This document shows positions 1 to 7,783 of a stretch of DNA of 64,000 nucleotides, piece by piece (positions within the stretch are counted from its first letter, which is position 1; every line of letters begins with the position of its first letter). Origin of the DNA: Hyphomonas sp. (lineage in GTDB: Bacteria; Pseudomonadota; Alphaproteobacteria; Caulobacterales; Hyphomonadaceae). The stretch covers positions 1 to 64,000 of the forward strand of contig WGNP01000008.1 of the NCBI GenBank assembly GCA_016124495.1, given 5' to 3'. The notes beneath the pieces are model-generated. The model was given only the letters and a program-made list of their open reading frames with translations. It was not told where the DNA came from and did no database searches. The translations under genes and the position numbers were made by a program.

Positions 1-21
1 ATGGGAGGAAGAAGATCGCCG

Positions 22-86
22 TCGGTTGTCTGGCCCGCTCTCCGGTCGGGGCTACGCCCCTCCCTACGACCGGGCCAGACAACCGA
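22..86. repeat. Long hairpin (16-bp perfect inverted repeat)
   Basis: Arms at 22-37 and 71-86 are exact reverse complements, with core CGGTTGTCTGGCCCG on the left. The 33-nt loop holds a second small stem, GGGGC/GCCCC, at 48-52 and 56-60. An alternative pairing of 42-48 with 67-73 is also possible. It lies just past the 3' end of a decayed glycosyltransferase on the minus strand. It could be a terminator of that former gene, or a dispersed intergenic hairpin. No second copy was noticed in the window. Confidence 0.7.
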
Positions 87-500
87 TCCTACCGGCCATC
101 ATAATTGTCGCTAAACCGGCCATCATAATTGTCGCCGCGCAATCTGGCCTTGCGGCGAAGCTGGCTGCCAGGTGCGCCACATAGTCCGGGAGCAGAACAT
201 CATCATGAAATGCAAACAGCATGTAGTCAGCTTGCCCGCGTGCGTCTTCCGGCACGGCGTTCGTATTGCCGATCCATTCGAGGTTATTCGCCCGGCGCAT
301 CCTCGAAAACGGGCATCGCGGCGCGGATGGCCTTACTCAATATCTGCAGCGGCGTCTGTGGATGCATAATCGGCGATCAGTACGCGCAGGTACGGATAGC
401 TTCGCGCGGCCATCGCGTCCCGCGTCCGGCGCAGGAGCGCGTCGCGTTTTAGACAGGTGTCAAGGCGAGCACGCCGGGCTGGCCGGTCATGCAGAATGAT
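64..500 (-). pseudogene. Decayed family 2 glycosyltransferase remnant
   Basis: Two minus-strand stretches in different frames resemble consecutive parts of a GT-A (family 2) glycosyltransferase. The stretch at 333-500 contains DTCLKRD and YPYLRVLIADYASTD, like the first nucleotide-binding beta strand and the D-x-S-x-D loop, and then hits a stop. The stretch at 64-300 contains NNLEWIGNTNA and FAFHDDVLLPDYVAHLA, resembling the DD(x)-type metal-binding region. The rest of the catalytic domain is missing and the end runs into a short tandem repeat. I infer a truncated, frameshifted relic with no function. A sequencing error could explain the frame change but not the missing C-terminal half. Confidence 0.6.
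91..135. repeat. 21-bp direct repeat, two copies
   Basis: The 21-nt unit at 91-111 (starting ACCGGCCATCATAATTG) recurs exactly at 115-135, with a 3-nt spacer giving a 24-nt period. Because the period is a multiple of three, the minus-strand frame of the glycosyltransferase relic reads ATIMMAG twice. It looks like a slippage duplication at the decayed end of the gene. Confidence 0.8.
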
Positions 501-576
501 TCATTGAGCGGCGGATGACAGCCGGACAAAAATCCCATGATTAGAGCCTTCATCGGAAGGTCTGTGGTCGTCTGGG

Positions 577-1512
577 CTACCGGTCGAACAGCTTCGATAC
601 GCTCTCTTCGTTGGCAATCCGCCGGATCGCTTCGCCAAGCAGGGGCGACATCGGCAGTACACGGATCTTCTTCGACTTCAGCGCGCTTTCCGAAGGTTGG
701 ATTGTGTCGGTCATCACCAGCTCGTCGAGTACCGACTTCTCAATACGCTGCACGGCATTGCCCGAGAGGACGCCGTGCGTGACATAGGCCGAGACAGACA
801 CCGCGCCCTGGTCCTTCAGCGCCGCCGCGGCGTTGGCCAGCGTACCGCCGCTGTCGCAGATATCATCCAGCATGATGCAGCGCGCACCCTTCACTTCGCC
901 GATGATGTTCATCACTTCGGACTTGCCGGCCTCAGGCCGCCGCTTGTCAACGATCGCAAGGTCCGCGTTCAGCTTGTTGGCCAGCGCGCGCGCGCGTACC
1001 ACGCCGCCGACATCCGGCGAGACCATCACGATCTTGTCGCGGCCGAAGCGTTCCTTGATGTCGTCGATCATCACCGGACCGCCGAACAGGTTGTCGGTCG
1101 GAATGTCGAAGAAGCCCTGGATCTGGCCGGCATGCAGGTCCACGGTCAGCACGCGGTCGGCGCCCGAGGCGGAAATGAGATTGGCCACCAGTTTCGCCGA
1201 GATTGGCGTGCGGCCATCGGTCTTCCGGTCCTGCCGCGCATAGCCGAAATACGGGATCACCGCCGTAATGCGCCGGGCCGAGGCCCGCCGCAGCGCGTCC
1301 ATCATGATCAGCAGCTGCATCAGGTTGTCATTGGCGGGGTAGGAGGTGGACTGGATGACGAACACATCCTCGCCGCGCACGTTTTCGTCGATGCGTACGA
1401 AGATTTCCTGGTCGGCGAAGGTTTTCACCTCGGAGCGCGTCAGCCGCATGTCGAGATAATCGGCGATCGCTTCGGAGAGTGGCCGGTTCGCGTTGCAGGA
1501 AATAAGCTTCAT
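577..1512 (-). CDS. prs: Ribose-phosphate pyrophosphokinase
   Basis: This 311-residue protein makes PRPP from ribose 5-phosphate and ATP in the cytoplasm, feeding purine, pyrimidine, histidine, tryptophan and NAD synthesis. The PRPP-binding loop DDICDSGGT is at residues 216-224, and DLHAGQIQ (125-132) and the RQDRK segment near 93-97 match the ATP/ribose-phosphate binding regions. The length is normal for class I enzymes. It is followed downstream only by the decayed glycosyltransferase. About 90 bases separate its start from the end of pgeF, which is read in the same direction, so it may have its own promoter. Confidence 0.97.
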   Translation of the reverse strand: MKLISCNANRPLSEAIADYLDMRLTRSEVKTFADQEIFVRIDENVRGEDVFVIQSTSYPANDNLMQLLIMMDALRRASARRITAVIPYFGYARQDRKTDGRTPISAKLVANLISASGADRVLTVDLHAGQIQGFFDIPTDNLFGGPVMIDDIKERFGRDKIVMVSPDVGGVVRARALANKLNADLAIVDKRRPEAGKSEVMNIIGEVKGARCIMLDDICDSGGTLANAAAALKDQGAVSVSAYVTHGVLSGNAVQRIEKSVLDELVMTDTIQPSESALKSKKIRVLPMSPLLGEAIRRIANEESVSKLFDR

Positions 1513-1604
1513 GACGCGTGTCGACCCTCTGCTGCCCGGCTCGCGACGCTTTTGTAACAGGCGCCCGCGAGTCGCAAGCCACGTAAAACTGGATTCGCTC
1601 CGGC

Positions 1605-2369
1605 TTACCCAGAAATCGCGATCACTGAGGCATTCCGGCCATAATCTGCCTCACCGCGCAGGTTGCGCCGCCGGTTGGAGAAATAGATTTCTTCCATCGC
1701 GCAGGTATCGTGGCCAAGATTGTCCACCTCGCCGAGTCCGGCGCCGGTCAGCTGGCGCACGCAGAAGCCCGGCAGATCGAAGTGCAACCGGTCACCCTTG
1801 CCGGCGATGAACAGGTCCGCGCTTACCGGATGCGCGGCGAGAAACGCGTCCCGGAATTCGGGGCCCACTTCATAGCTCGCCTGCTGGATCGTCGGGCCGA
1901 TGGCCGCCCGGATGTTTCTGCGTTCGGCCCCCAGGGCCTCCATGGCATCCACGGTGCGCAACAAAACGCCCGCCAGCGCACCTTTCCAGCCGGCATGCGC
2001 CGCGCCAATGACGCCGTTATCTGGGTCTGCAAAAAGGACTGGGGTGCAATCCGCCGAGAGGACGCAGAGCCCCAGTTCCGGCCGGTCGCTCACCATCGCG
2101 TCGGCCTTGGGCCGCTCGGTCCAGGGTCCGGTCACGCGTACGACGTCCGACGAATGAACCTGATAGCAGGAGAGCAGCCAGCGCGCGCCCATCGCTCCCG
2201 ACACGCGTGCCCGGTTCTCGGCGATATGCCGGGGGCTGTCGGCGGAGCCTTCTCCCACATTCAGGCTGTCATAATCGCCTGAGGACACGCCCCCCCGGCG
2301 CCCGAAGAAACCATGGGTTAGTCCGGAAATGCCGGTCAACGAGGGGGCAGTGGTGAAGGGCGCTTGCAT
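1605..2369 (-). CDS. pgeF: Purine nucleoside phosphorylase/laccase-domain protein (PgeF/YfiH family)
   Basis: A 254-residue cytoplasmic protein of the multicopper-polyphenol-oxidase-like family, better described as a peptidoglycan editing factor or purine nucleoside-active enzyme. The family's zinc-binding triad is visible as H72 (VHSSD), C108 ([11 protein letters not shown]) and H125 (GAAHAGWKG). The N-terminal [12 protein letters not shown] stretch is also typical. It lies upstream of prs on the same strand and is divergent from typA, leaving a short shared upstream region. The biochemical role in this organism is inferred from the family only. Confidence 0.92.
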   Translation of the reverse strand: MQAPFTTAPSLTGISGLTHGFFGRRGGVSSGDYDSLNVGEGSADSPRHIAENRARVSGAMGARWLLSCYQVHSSDVVRVTGPWTERPKADAMVSDRPELGLCVLSADCTPVLFADPDNGVIGAAHAGWKGALAGVLLRTVDAMEALGAERRNIRAAIGPTIQQASYEVGPEFRDAFLAAHPVSADLFIAGKGDRLHFDLPGFCVRQLTGAGLGEVDNLGHDTCAMEEIYFSNRRRNLRGEADYGRNASVIAISG

Positions 2370-2527
2370 GCTCCAGATTGCTGGCCGCGACCGGCGCGGT
2401 CGTCAAGCATATCGCAGGCGCGAAGAAGCCTGCCGCGTCGGCATGGTCAAATCATCCGGCCTCTGCTACGTGCGCGGCAAATCCACCCGTTCTCCTCCCG
2501 AACGCCGCCCGCCGGAAAGCCCGCTCT

Positions 2528-4360
2528 ATGACGACGCCTATCGAAAAAATGCGCAATATTGCCATCATCGCGCACGTTGACCACGGCAAGACCACGCTGG
2601 TGGACGAGCTTCTCAAACAGTCGGGCACCTTCCGCCAGAATGAGAAGACTGCCGAGCGGATGATGGATTCTAATGACCTGGAGCGGGAACGCGGTATCAC
2701 TATCCTCGCCAAGACCACCTCGGTCGAATGGAACGGTTACCGCATCAACATCGTGGATACTCCCGGGCACGCCGATTTCGGCGGCGAGGTGGAGCGTATT
2801 CTCGATATGGTGGACGGCGCCATCGTGCTCGTGGATTCCTCCGAAGGCCCCATGCCGCAGACCAAATTCGTTGTCTCCAAAGCGCTCAAGGTAGGCCTCA
2901 GGCCCATCGTCGCCGTCAACAAGATCGACAAGCCGGAGCGTCGCCCGGACGAAGTGGTCAACGAGTGTTTCGATCTCTTTGCCAACCTCGACGCGACAGA
3001 CGAGCAGCTTGATTTCCCGATTCTCTACGGATCGGCCAAGAATGGCTGGATGTCCAAGCAGTACGAAACGCCGGCCGCCAACATGGACGAACTGTTCCAG
3101 ATGGTCATCGATCATGTGCCGGTCCCGCGCGTTGAAGAAGGCGCTTTCCGCTTCCTCGCCACTACGATTTCCGCTGACCCTTTCCTCGGCCGCATCCTGA
3201 CGGGGCGCATCCTGTCCGGCACCGTCAAGCCGAACCAGTCTATCAAGGTCCTCTCGCGCGACGGTCAGCTCGTGGAACAAGGACGCGTCTCGAAAGTACT
3301 CGCTTTCCGCGGCCTCGAGCGCGTGCCGGTCGATGAAGGCCAGGCGGGCGACATCGTCTCCCTCGCCGGAATGACCAAGGCGAACGTTGCCGATACTTTC
3401 TGCGATCCGTCGGTCACCGTGCCGCTTGAAGCACGTCCGATCGACCCGCCGACCATCTCGATGACCTTCCGCGTCAACGATTCCCCGCTCGCGGGAACCG
3501 AAGGCACGAAAGTCACGAGCCGGATGATCTGGGCGCGTCTCGAGAAAGAGGCTGAAGGCAACGTCGCGCTGAAAGTCGAACGCGCCACCGATGCCGAGGC
3601 CTTCACCGTCTCCGGACGTGGCGAACTTCAGCTTGCCGTGCTGATCGAAACCATGCGCCGCGAAGGCTACGAACTCGGCGTCGCGCGCCCGCAGGTCGTC
3701 ATGCAGACCAGCCCGACCGGTGAAAAGCTTGAGCCTATTGAGGAAGTTACCATCGACGTTGATGACGAACACTCCGGCATCGTCGTTCAGAAAATGAACG
3801 AACGAAAAGCCGAAATGCTCGACATGCGCCCCTCCGGCGTCGGCCGCACTCGCCTCGTGTTCCACGCGCCGACACGCGGCCTGATCGGCTACCAGGGTGA
3901 ACTGCTGTCCGATACCCGCGGCACCGCCATCATGAACCGCATTTTCCACGAATACGCGCCCCACAAAGGCAAGATCCAGGGCCGCCATACCGGTGTGCTG
4001 ATCGCCATGGAGCAGGGCGAGGCGGTAGCCTTCGCGCTATGGAACCTTGAAGACCGTGGACCCATGATGATCCATCCGGGTACGAAGGTTTACGGCGGCA
4101 TGATCATCGGCGAGCACAACCGCGACAACGATCTCGAAGTGAACGTGCTGAAGGGCAAGAAGCTTACCAACATGCGCGCCTCAGGCACCGACGAAGCCGT
4201 CCGCCTCACCACGCCGCTGCAGATGACGCTGGAAAAATCGCTCGCCTATATCGCGGACGACGAACTCGTCGAAGTGACACCGAAATCGATCCGCCTGCGG
4301 AAGGTCCACCTCGACCCGAACGTGCGCAAGCGTCAATCTAAAGCCAGCGCTGACGCCTAA
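2528..4360 (+). CDS. typA: Translational GTPase TypA/BipA
   Basis: A 610-residue ribosome-associated GTPase of the elongation-factor family, involved in ribosome assembly and stress adaptation. G-domain motifs are G1 AHVDHGKT (15-22), G3 DTPGHADF and G4 NKIDK. The elongation-factor C-terminal domains and the TypA-specific tail follow. The open frame extends upstream to 2378, but I chose the ATG at 2528 because it begins MTTPIEKMRN directly before the conserved first strand and has a GGAAAG-like ribosome site. The upstream extension is low-complexity and unlike the family. A hairpin follows the stop. Confidence 0.97.
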   Translation: MTTPIEKMRNIAIIAHVDHGKTTLVDELLKQSGTFRQNEKTAERMMDSNDLERERGITILAKTTSVEWNGYRINIVDTPGHADFGGEVERILDMVDGAIVLVDSSEGPMPQTKFVVSKALKVGLRPIVAVNKIDKPERRPDEVVNECFDLFANLDATDEQLDFPILYGSAKNGWMSKQYETPAANMDELFQMVIDHVPVPRVEEGAFRFLATTISADPFLGRILTGRILSGTVKPNQSIKVLSRDGQLVEQGRVSKVLAFRGLERVPVDEGQAGDIVSLAGMTKANVADTFCDPSVTVPLEARPIDPPTISMTFRVNDSPLAGTEGTKVTSRMIWARLEKEAEGNVALKVERATDAEAFTVSGRGELQLAVLIETMRREGYELGVARPQVVMQTSPTGEKLEPIEEVTIDVDDEHSGIVVQKMNERKAEMLDMRPSGVGRTRLVFHAPTRGLIGYQGELLSDTRGTAIMNRIFHEYAPHKGKIQGRHTGVLIAMEQGEAVAFALWNLEDRGPMMIHPGTKVYGGMIIGEHNRDNDLEVNVLKGKKLTNMRASGTDEAVRLTTPLQMTLEKSLAYIADDELVEVTPKSIRLRKVHLDPNVRKRQSKASADA

Positions 4361-4377
4361 AGCGCACAGGTCATTCA

Positions 4378-4403
4378 GGTCAGGCGCCCCAGGCCGCCTG
4401 ACC
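4378..4403 (+). terminator. Possible terminator after typA
   Basis: A 9-bp stem (GGTCAGGCG at 4378-4386 pairing with CGCCTGACC at 4395-4403) with an 8-nt loop begins 17 bases after the typA stop. No T-run follows, so it is only a weak intrinsic-terminator candidate. Confidence 0.4.
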
Positions 4404-4441
4404 CAGGGGGCACACGCGTTTGCTTGCAGATCAGTCGCGCT

Positions 4442-4620
4442 TTACTGCGCGGGCACGTCTGTCGTGCCGGCATCGTTGGCGCCCGCCTCGGTCAGGGCCT
4501 CCCAGCAGTCGGTGACCAGGCTTCCTCCACCCGCGAGAGGGCGGTCCAGGCCTTCACCAGCAGGCAGAGCAGCGCCGACACGGCCAGCCGTCGCGGGAGA
4601 GAAGTGGGAATCAGCGTCAT
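4442..4620 (-). pseudogene. Possible small membrane protein, apparently frameshifted
   Basis: The 4361-4810 gap holds no clear gene. On the minus strand an ATG at 4620 opens a 42-residue frame with a hydrophobic stretch (AVSALLCLLV) that stops at 4492. Shifting frame near 4520 joins it to a natural-looking tail (LVTDCWEALTEAG ... VPAQ) ending at 4442, giving about 59 residues. This would suit a small one-pass membrane protein with one indel. There is no recognised family, and the frame could simply be chance, so I rate it low. Confidence 0.25.
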
Positions 4621-4724
4621 GGGCCGTTCCCCGGGTCCGGGTGGAGCAGGGCAGGGCGCCGCAGCGTCTCTGCGCTTAACATCTCGTAAGGCTGCGCGCC
4701 GCCAACGGCAAACAAACCCGAAGC

Positions 4725-4756
4725 GAGGGGCCGCCCCAGGCCGGGGACGGCCCCTC
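4725..4756 (-). terminator. Strong GC hairpin, probable terminator of the urcA-like gene
   Basis: A 9-bp stem GAGGGGCCG (4725-4733)/CGGCCCCTC (4748-4756) encloses a further CCCC/GGGG stem. Read on the minus strand it lies about 55 bases past the stop of the UrcA-family gene and is followed by a T-rich stretch (GGGTTTGTTTG), as in a rho-independent terminator. Confidence 0.6.
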
Positions 4757-4810
4757 CAGCTCCTGTGACCGGGAGGAAACGTGGCCAGGCGCTGTTTCGG
4801 GAAGAAGGTG

Positions 4811-5155
4811 TCAGTCGGTGGAAGCCAGCTGCGTCAGGGCGATCCGCCCGAAGCTTGGCGCAATGTTGGCACCTGCAGCGGTCTGCGCCGTATGGATTTC
4901 CTGCACGGCTGCCGTCACCAGCGGGTCGGCGCAGGCTAGGTCGGTACAGAAGCCGCCAGAGGCCTGAATGCATGACGTGCAGGTGCGCTTCGCCGCCCTG
5001 GTCAGTGCGGCCAGCAGAACGCTGGCGCCCTCGTCGCTGGCGAGCAGTGAGGCATCATAATCATGCTTGAGGCTGACCTCCTTCTGGCCTTCCGCAAACG
5101 CGGCCGACGACAGGAGAACAGCGGCCACAAGAACCGGAACGGTGGATTTGAACAT
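4811..5155 (-). CDS. UrcA family protein (secreted)
   Basis: A 114-residue protein with a clear signal peptide (MFKSTVPVLVAAVLLSSAAFA, cleavage expected after AFA). The mature part has the UrcA layout: a VSLKHDYDASLLASDEGASVLL segment, then AALTRAAKRTC and a second half with DLACADPLVTAAVQEIH. Paired cysteines at CTSC and FCTDLAC suggest disulfides. UrcA proteins are common in Caulobacter and sphingomonad relatives and have no assigned biochemical function. It stands alone between recR and typA and is followed by a hairpin terminator. Confidence 0.75.
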   Translation of the reverse strand: MFKSTVPVLVAAVLLSSAAFAEGQKEVSLKHDYDASLLASDEGASVLLAALTRAAKRTCTSCIQASGGFCTDLACADPLVTAAVQEIHTAQTAAGANIAPSFGRIALTQLASTD

Positions 5156-5515
5156 GGGGCAGTTTCTTCAGAGTCAGAGGCCCCGTCATCATGGCTGGGC
5201 CGGAAACTCCTCCCGCAGCACGACGTCACCCCAACTCGCCGTCTCCCGGGATGCTGCCCCCCCTTGGGCCATGTGGCCTTCCTGGTGCAGCCGAGGCGCA
5301 GGCTGCATCGCTACAACTGCCACGCAGCGACAGCATCGCCAGCCGCGAAGCGTGCACACTTATTGAGTTTTTCGTCTAAGCCGAGAATTGTCCGCGCCTT
5401 GGGCAGACCTGCCTCACGCCCCCACCCATGCCCGCGCATCGAAGATTTCGGGGAATAATCTTGCCCACCACCTTGTCCAGAAACCTACCCTGCAGGGCAG
5501 ATCAATGGCGCAGCC
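5156..5515. other. Intergenic stretch without a recognised gene
   Basis: About 360 bases lie between the start of the urcA-like gene and the end of recR. I translated both strands by eye and saw no frame with a family resemblance or a good ribosome site. The part nearest 5155 presumably holds the urcA-like promoter. An A/T-richer patch at 5355-5380 is the only compositional feature. Confidence 0.5.
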
Positions 5516-6121
5516 TCAGACCCCGCGCCGCGACCTGAGCGCTGCCGCCAGCGTGCCATCATCGAGATGGTCCAGTTCCCCGCCTATCGGCATCCCGTGG
5601 GCGAGGCGTGTCACCTCAACGCCTTTGCCCTCCAGCTGGTCGGCGATGTAATGTGCGGTCGTCTGCCCATCGACCGTTGCGTTCAGCCCAAGGATCACTT
5701 CGCGCACGCCACCCGCCTCGATCCGGCGCACCAGCGCCGCAATACCAAGGTCGCCCGGCCCGACGCCGTCAATCGCTGAGAGCACGCCGCCGAGCACATG
5801 ATAGCGCCCCCGGTAAGCACCGCCGCGCTCCAGCGCCCAGAGGTCCGGCACGTCCTCGACCACGCAGATCAGCGTATCGTCACGCCCCGGCAGTTGGCAC
5901 ACGGCGCAGGGCTGCACGGTGTCATAGTTGCCACAGATTTCGCATTTCTGGATCCGGGCGCCCGCCTCCGCCATCGCCTCGGCCAGCGGCTTGAGCAGCT
6001 GCTCGTTGCGCTTCAGCAGATGCAACGCGACACGCCGCGCCGAGCGCGGCCCGAGGCCCGGCAGCTTGGCGATCAGTTCGATAAGGCGCAGGAGTTCAGG
6101 GCCGGCAGAGCGTTGTGACAT
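5516..6121 (-). CDS. recR: Recombination protein RecR
   Basis: A 201-residue recombination mediator that works with RecF and RecO to load RecA at gaps. It has an N-terminal helix-hairpin-helix ([17 protein letters not shown]), a four-cysteine zinc module at C60, C63, C72 and C75, and then a Toprim domain ([15 protein letters not shown]). The C-terminal Walker-B-like region also fits. It is on the same strand as dnaX and ybaB, and the dnaX-ybaB-recR order is a classic replication/repair neighbourhood. Here a BciB-like gene is inserted between ybaB and recR. Confidence 0.96.
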   Translation of the reverse strand: MSQRSAGPELLRLIELIAKLPGLGPRSARRVALHLLKRNEQLLKPLAEAMAEAGARIQKCEICGNYDTVQPCAVCQLPGRDDTLICVVEDVPDLWALERGGAYRGRYHVLGGVLSAIDGVGPGDLGIAALVRRIEAGGVREVILGLNATVDGQTTAHYIADQLEGKGVEVTRLAHGMPIGGELDHLDDGTLAAALRSRRGV

Positions 6122-6156
6122 GGCGGCTATATGCGTGAATCCGCTGAACCTGTCAT

Positions 6157-6185
6157 CCCGGGTAAAGCGTCGCGATCGACCCGGG
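6157..6185. repeat. Short palindromic intergenic repeat
   Basis: CCCGGGT at 6157-6163 pairs with ACCCGGG at 6179-6185 around a 15-nt loop, preceded by TGTCAT. This resembles the short palindromic elements scattered between genes in many alphaproteobacteria. It lies between the recR start and the end of the next gene. No other copy was noticed in this window. Confidence 0.35.
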
Positions 6186-6193
6186 ACACCCGG

Positions 6194-7405
6194 CTATTTC
6201 CGCTCGCCCTCCCTGGGGAAAATCCCGTAGTCTTCCAGCAGTTTCCACACGTGCGCCGGCACCATGTTCTTCAGTTTCGCCGGCTCTTCGCGCCGCAGGT
6301 GGATCACCGTCTCGGCGGCTTTCATCTCAAGCCGCGTGCGCGCGAACTCCAGCCCCTTCGGTCCGATGCGCGGCTGCAGGAAGGAGACAAGCGGCCGCAA
6401 CCAGTTCGGCATCGAGCGCAGCGGCAATCCGCCCGCCGCCAGTTCGACATTCTTGATGAAGGCTGCCACATGCGGCGCGCGTTTGCCCTTCGATCCCGGC
6501 TCAGCGGTGACCAGCGCCTTGCCCAGTAAATCGACCAGCTCTTCGCCGCGCTCATTGCGCACGATCAGCCACTGTTCGCCTTCGCCGCCCATATATCCCA
6601 CCGTCAGGTCACTGAGGGCATTCGTATAGTCGACGCAGGTCCGGCAGGTCAGCGGAAAGAAATCCCGCGGCAGCTTGGAAATCGGTAGCGAGAGAAACGG
6701 GACCAGCCTCTGGCGTCCATCATCAAAGCGCAGCTCGACCCGGAAGTCGGCGCGGAACTCAAGGTATGAGATCGTTTCCGGCGCGGGATCCAGCAACTTT
6801 AGAAAGTCGTGGAAATGCTCCGTGGTCGTATTGTCGGAGCAGGGTGTCCCGATGACGTAGAGCTTCTCCAGCCCAAATTCGGCTTCCAGCGCGCGTAAGG
6901 CGTATACCTGGCAGGGAATGCCGATCAGCGCGATCCGTTTGTACCCGCATGCCGCCACCTCTTCCATCAGGGCGATCAGCGGCGAATACCCCATCCGCAT
7001 GCCCCGGCACTGGGCCATGTCCTCCGCCCGCGTCACGATCACCGGCTTCGGCTTCCACCGGTCTTCCGGATCGGGCGCCACCGCCAGCACCGCGTCGACC
7101 TTGCCAGTCGCCAGCAACCGCTCTCCGAGCGTCGTCGCAATCCCGGTCCATTGGGCGCCGTCCTTTGCGGGAGACAGCCGTGCCCGCAGCATCCGGCGCA
7201 ATACACCGAAATGCGTTTCGTCCGCCGTCTGATCATCTCGGGTCCGGCCATGCAGGCGCAGCTCATGGGCGGAATAGTCGGGCTGGATGAACTGGCAGGC
7301 GCGCCCGCAGGCTTTCGCGTCTGCCATCCGCGAGACGCCGCAATCGGTGCAAAGCCCGCGTGGCTCGGGTAGCCGAAGGGGAGGGGTGTAGGGCGCCTGT
7401 GTCAT
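6194..7405 (-). CDS. Coenzyme F420 hydrogenase/dehydrogenase beta-subunit family protein (BciB-like)
   Basis: A 403-residue iron-sulfur flavoprotein. The N-terminal cluster C19, C22, C33, C37 (CTDCG ... CGRAC) is followed by the FrhB N- and C-terminal domains, with QCRGMRMGYSPLI, IGIPCQVYALR, GTPCSDN and the late pair TCRTC. This arrangement matches the FrhB family, which includes the ferredoxin-dependent divinyl-protochlorophyllide 8-vinyl reductase BciB and archaeal F420-reducing subunits. No photosynthesis or F420 genes are seen nearby, so the substrate is unknown. It interrupts the ybaB-recR pair. The family call is firm and the function is not. Confidence 0.8.
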   Translation of the reverse strand: MTQAPYTPPLRLPEPRGLCTDCGVSRMADAKACGRACQFIQPDYSAHELRLHGRTRDDQTADETHFGVLRRMLRARLSPAKDGAQWTGIATTLGERLLATGKVDAVLAVAPDPEDRWKPKPVIVTRAEDMAQCRGMRMGYSPLIALMEEVAACGYKRIALIGIPCQVYALRALEAEFGLEKLYVIGTPCSDNTTTEHFHDFLKLLDPAPETISYLEFRADFRVELRFDDGRQRLVPFLSLPISKLPRDFFPLTCRTCVDYTNALSDLTVGYMGGEGEQWLIVRNERGEELVDLLGKALVTAEPGSKGKRAPHVAAFIKNVELAAGGLPLRSMPNWLRPLVSFLQPRIGPKGLEFARTRLEMKAAETVIHLRREEPAKLKNMVPAHVWKLLEDYGIFPREGERK

Positions 7406-7447
7406 CAGGGGAGAACTATAAGGCCGCCCGGCGCCAAGTCACGCGCC

Positions 7448-7771
7448 TTAGAAGGGCAGCTTGAAGCCCGGCATCAGTCCGCCAAATCCGGCGGTCGCGC
7501 TCCGCATTGCGTCTTCCATGGCTTGATCGAGACGGCGGCGGGCGTCCGAATGCGCGGCCTTGATCAGGTCTTCGACAATCTCCGGGTCGTCGCCCATCAG
7601 GCTCCGGTCGATGCTCACTGAGACCAGTTCGCCCTTGCCCTTCAGCTTGACGCGGACGAGGCCTGCACCGGCGAGGCCATCAGCTTCGGTCGCCTCGATC
7701 TTGGCCTGAACCTCGGCCATCTTCGCCTGCATGGCCTGGGCCTGCTGCATGATCTGGGCAAGGTCTTTCAT
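7448..7771 (-). CDS. ybaB: YbaB/EbfC family nucleoid-associated protein
   Basis: A 107-residue dimeric DNA-binding protein. It starts with the helical MKDLAQIMQQAQAMQAKM segment, followed by the conserved GLVRVKLKGKGELVSVSIDRSLM strand region and a C-terminal helix. It starts 12 bases after the dnaX stop and is probably co-transcribed with dnaX, as in most proteobacteria. Its role is in nucleoid organisation and possibly recombinational repair, judged by family. Confidence 0.93.
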   Translation of the reverse strand: MKDLAQIMQQAQAMQAKMAEVQAKIEATEADGLAGAGLVRVKLKGKGELVSVSIDRSLMGDDPEIVEDLIKAAHSDARRRLDQAMEDAMRSATAGFGGLMPGFKLPF

Positions 7772-7783
7772 CGTGTCACTCCG

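Noticed and set aside
2447..3988. A 513-residue open frame opposite typA
   Set aside because: Shadow frame; no family resemblance, and typA is unmistakable on the other strand.
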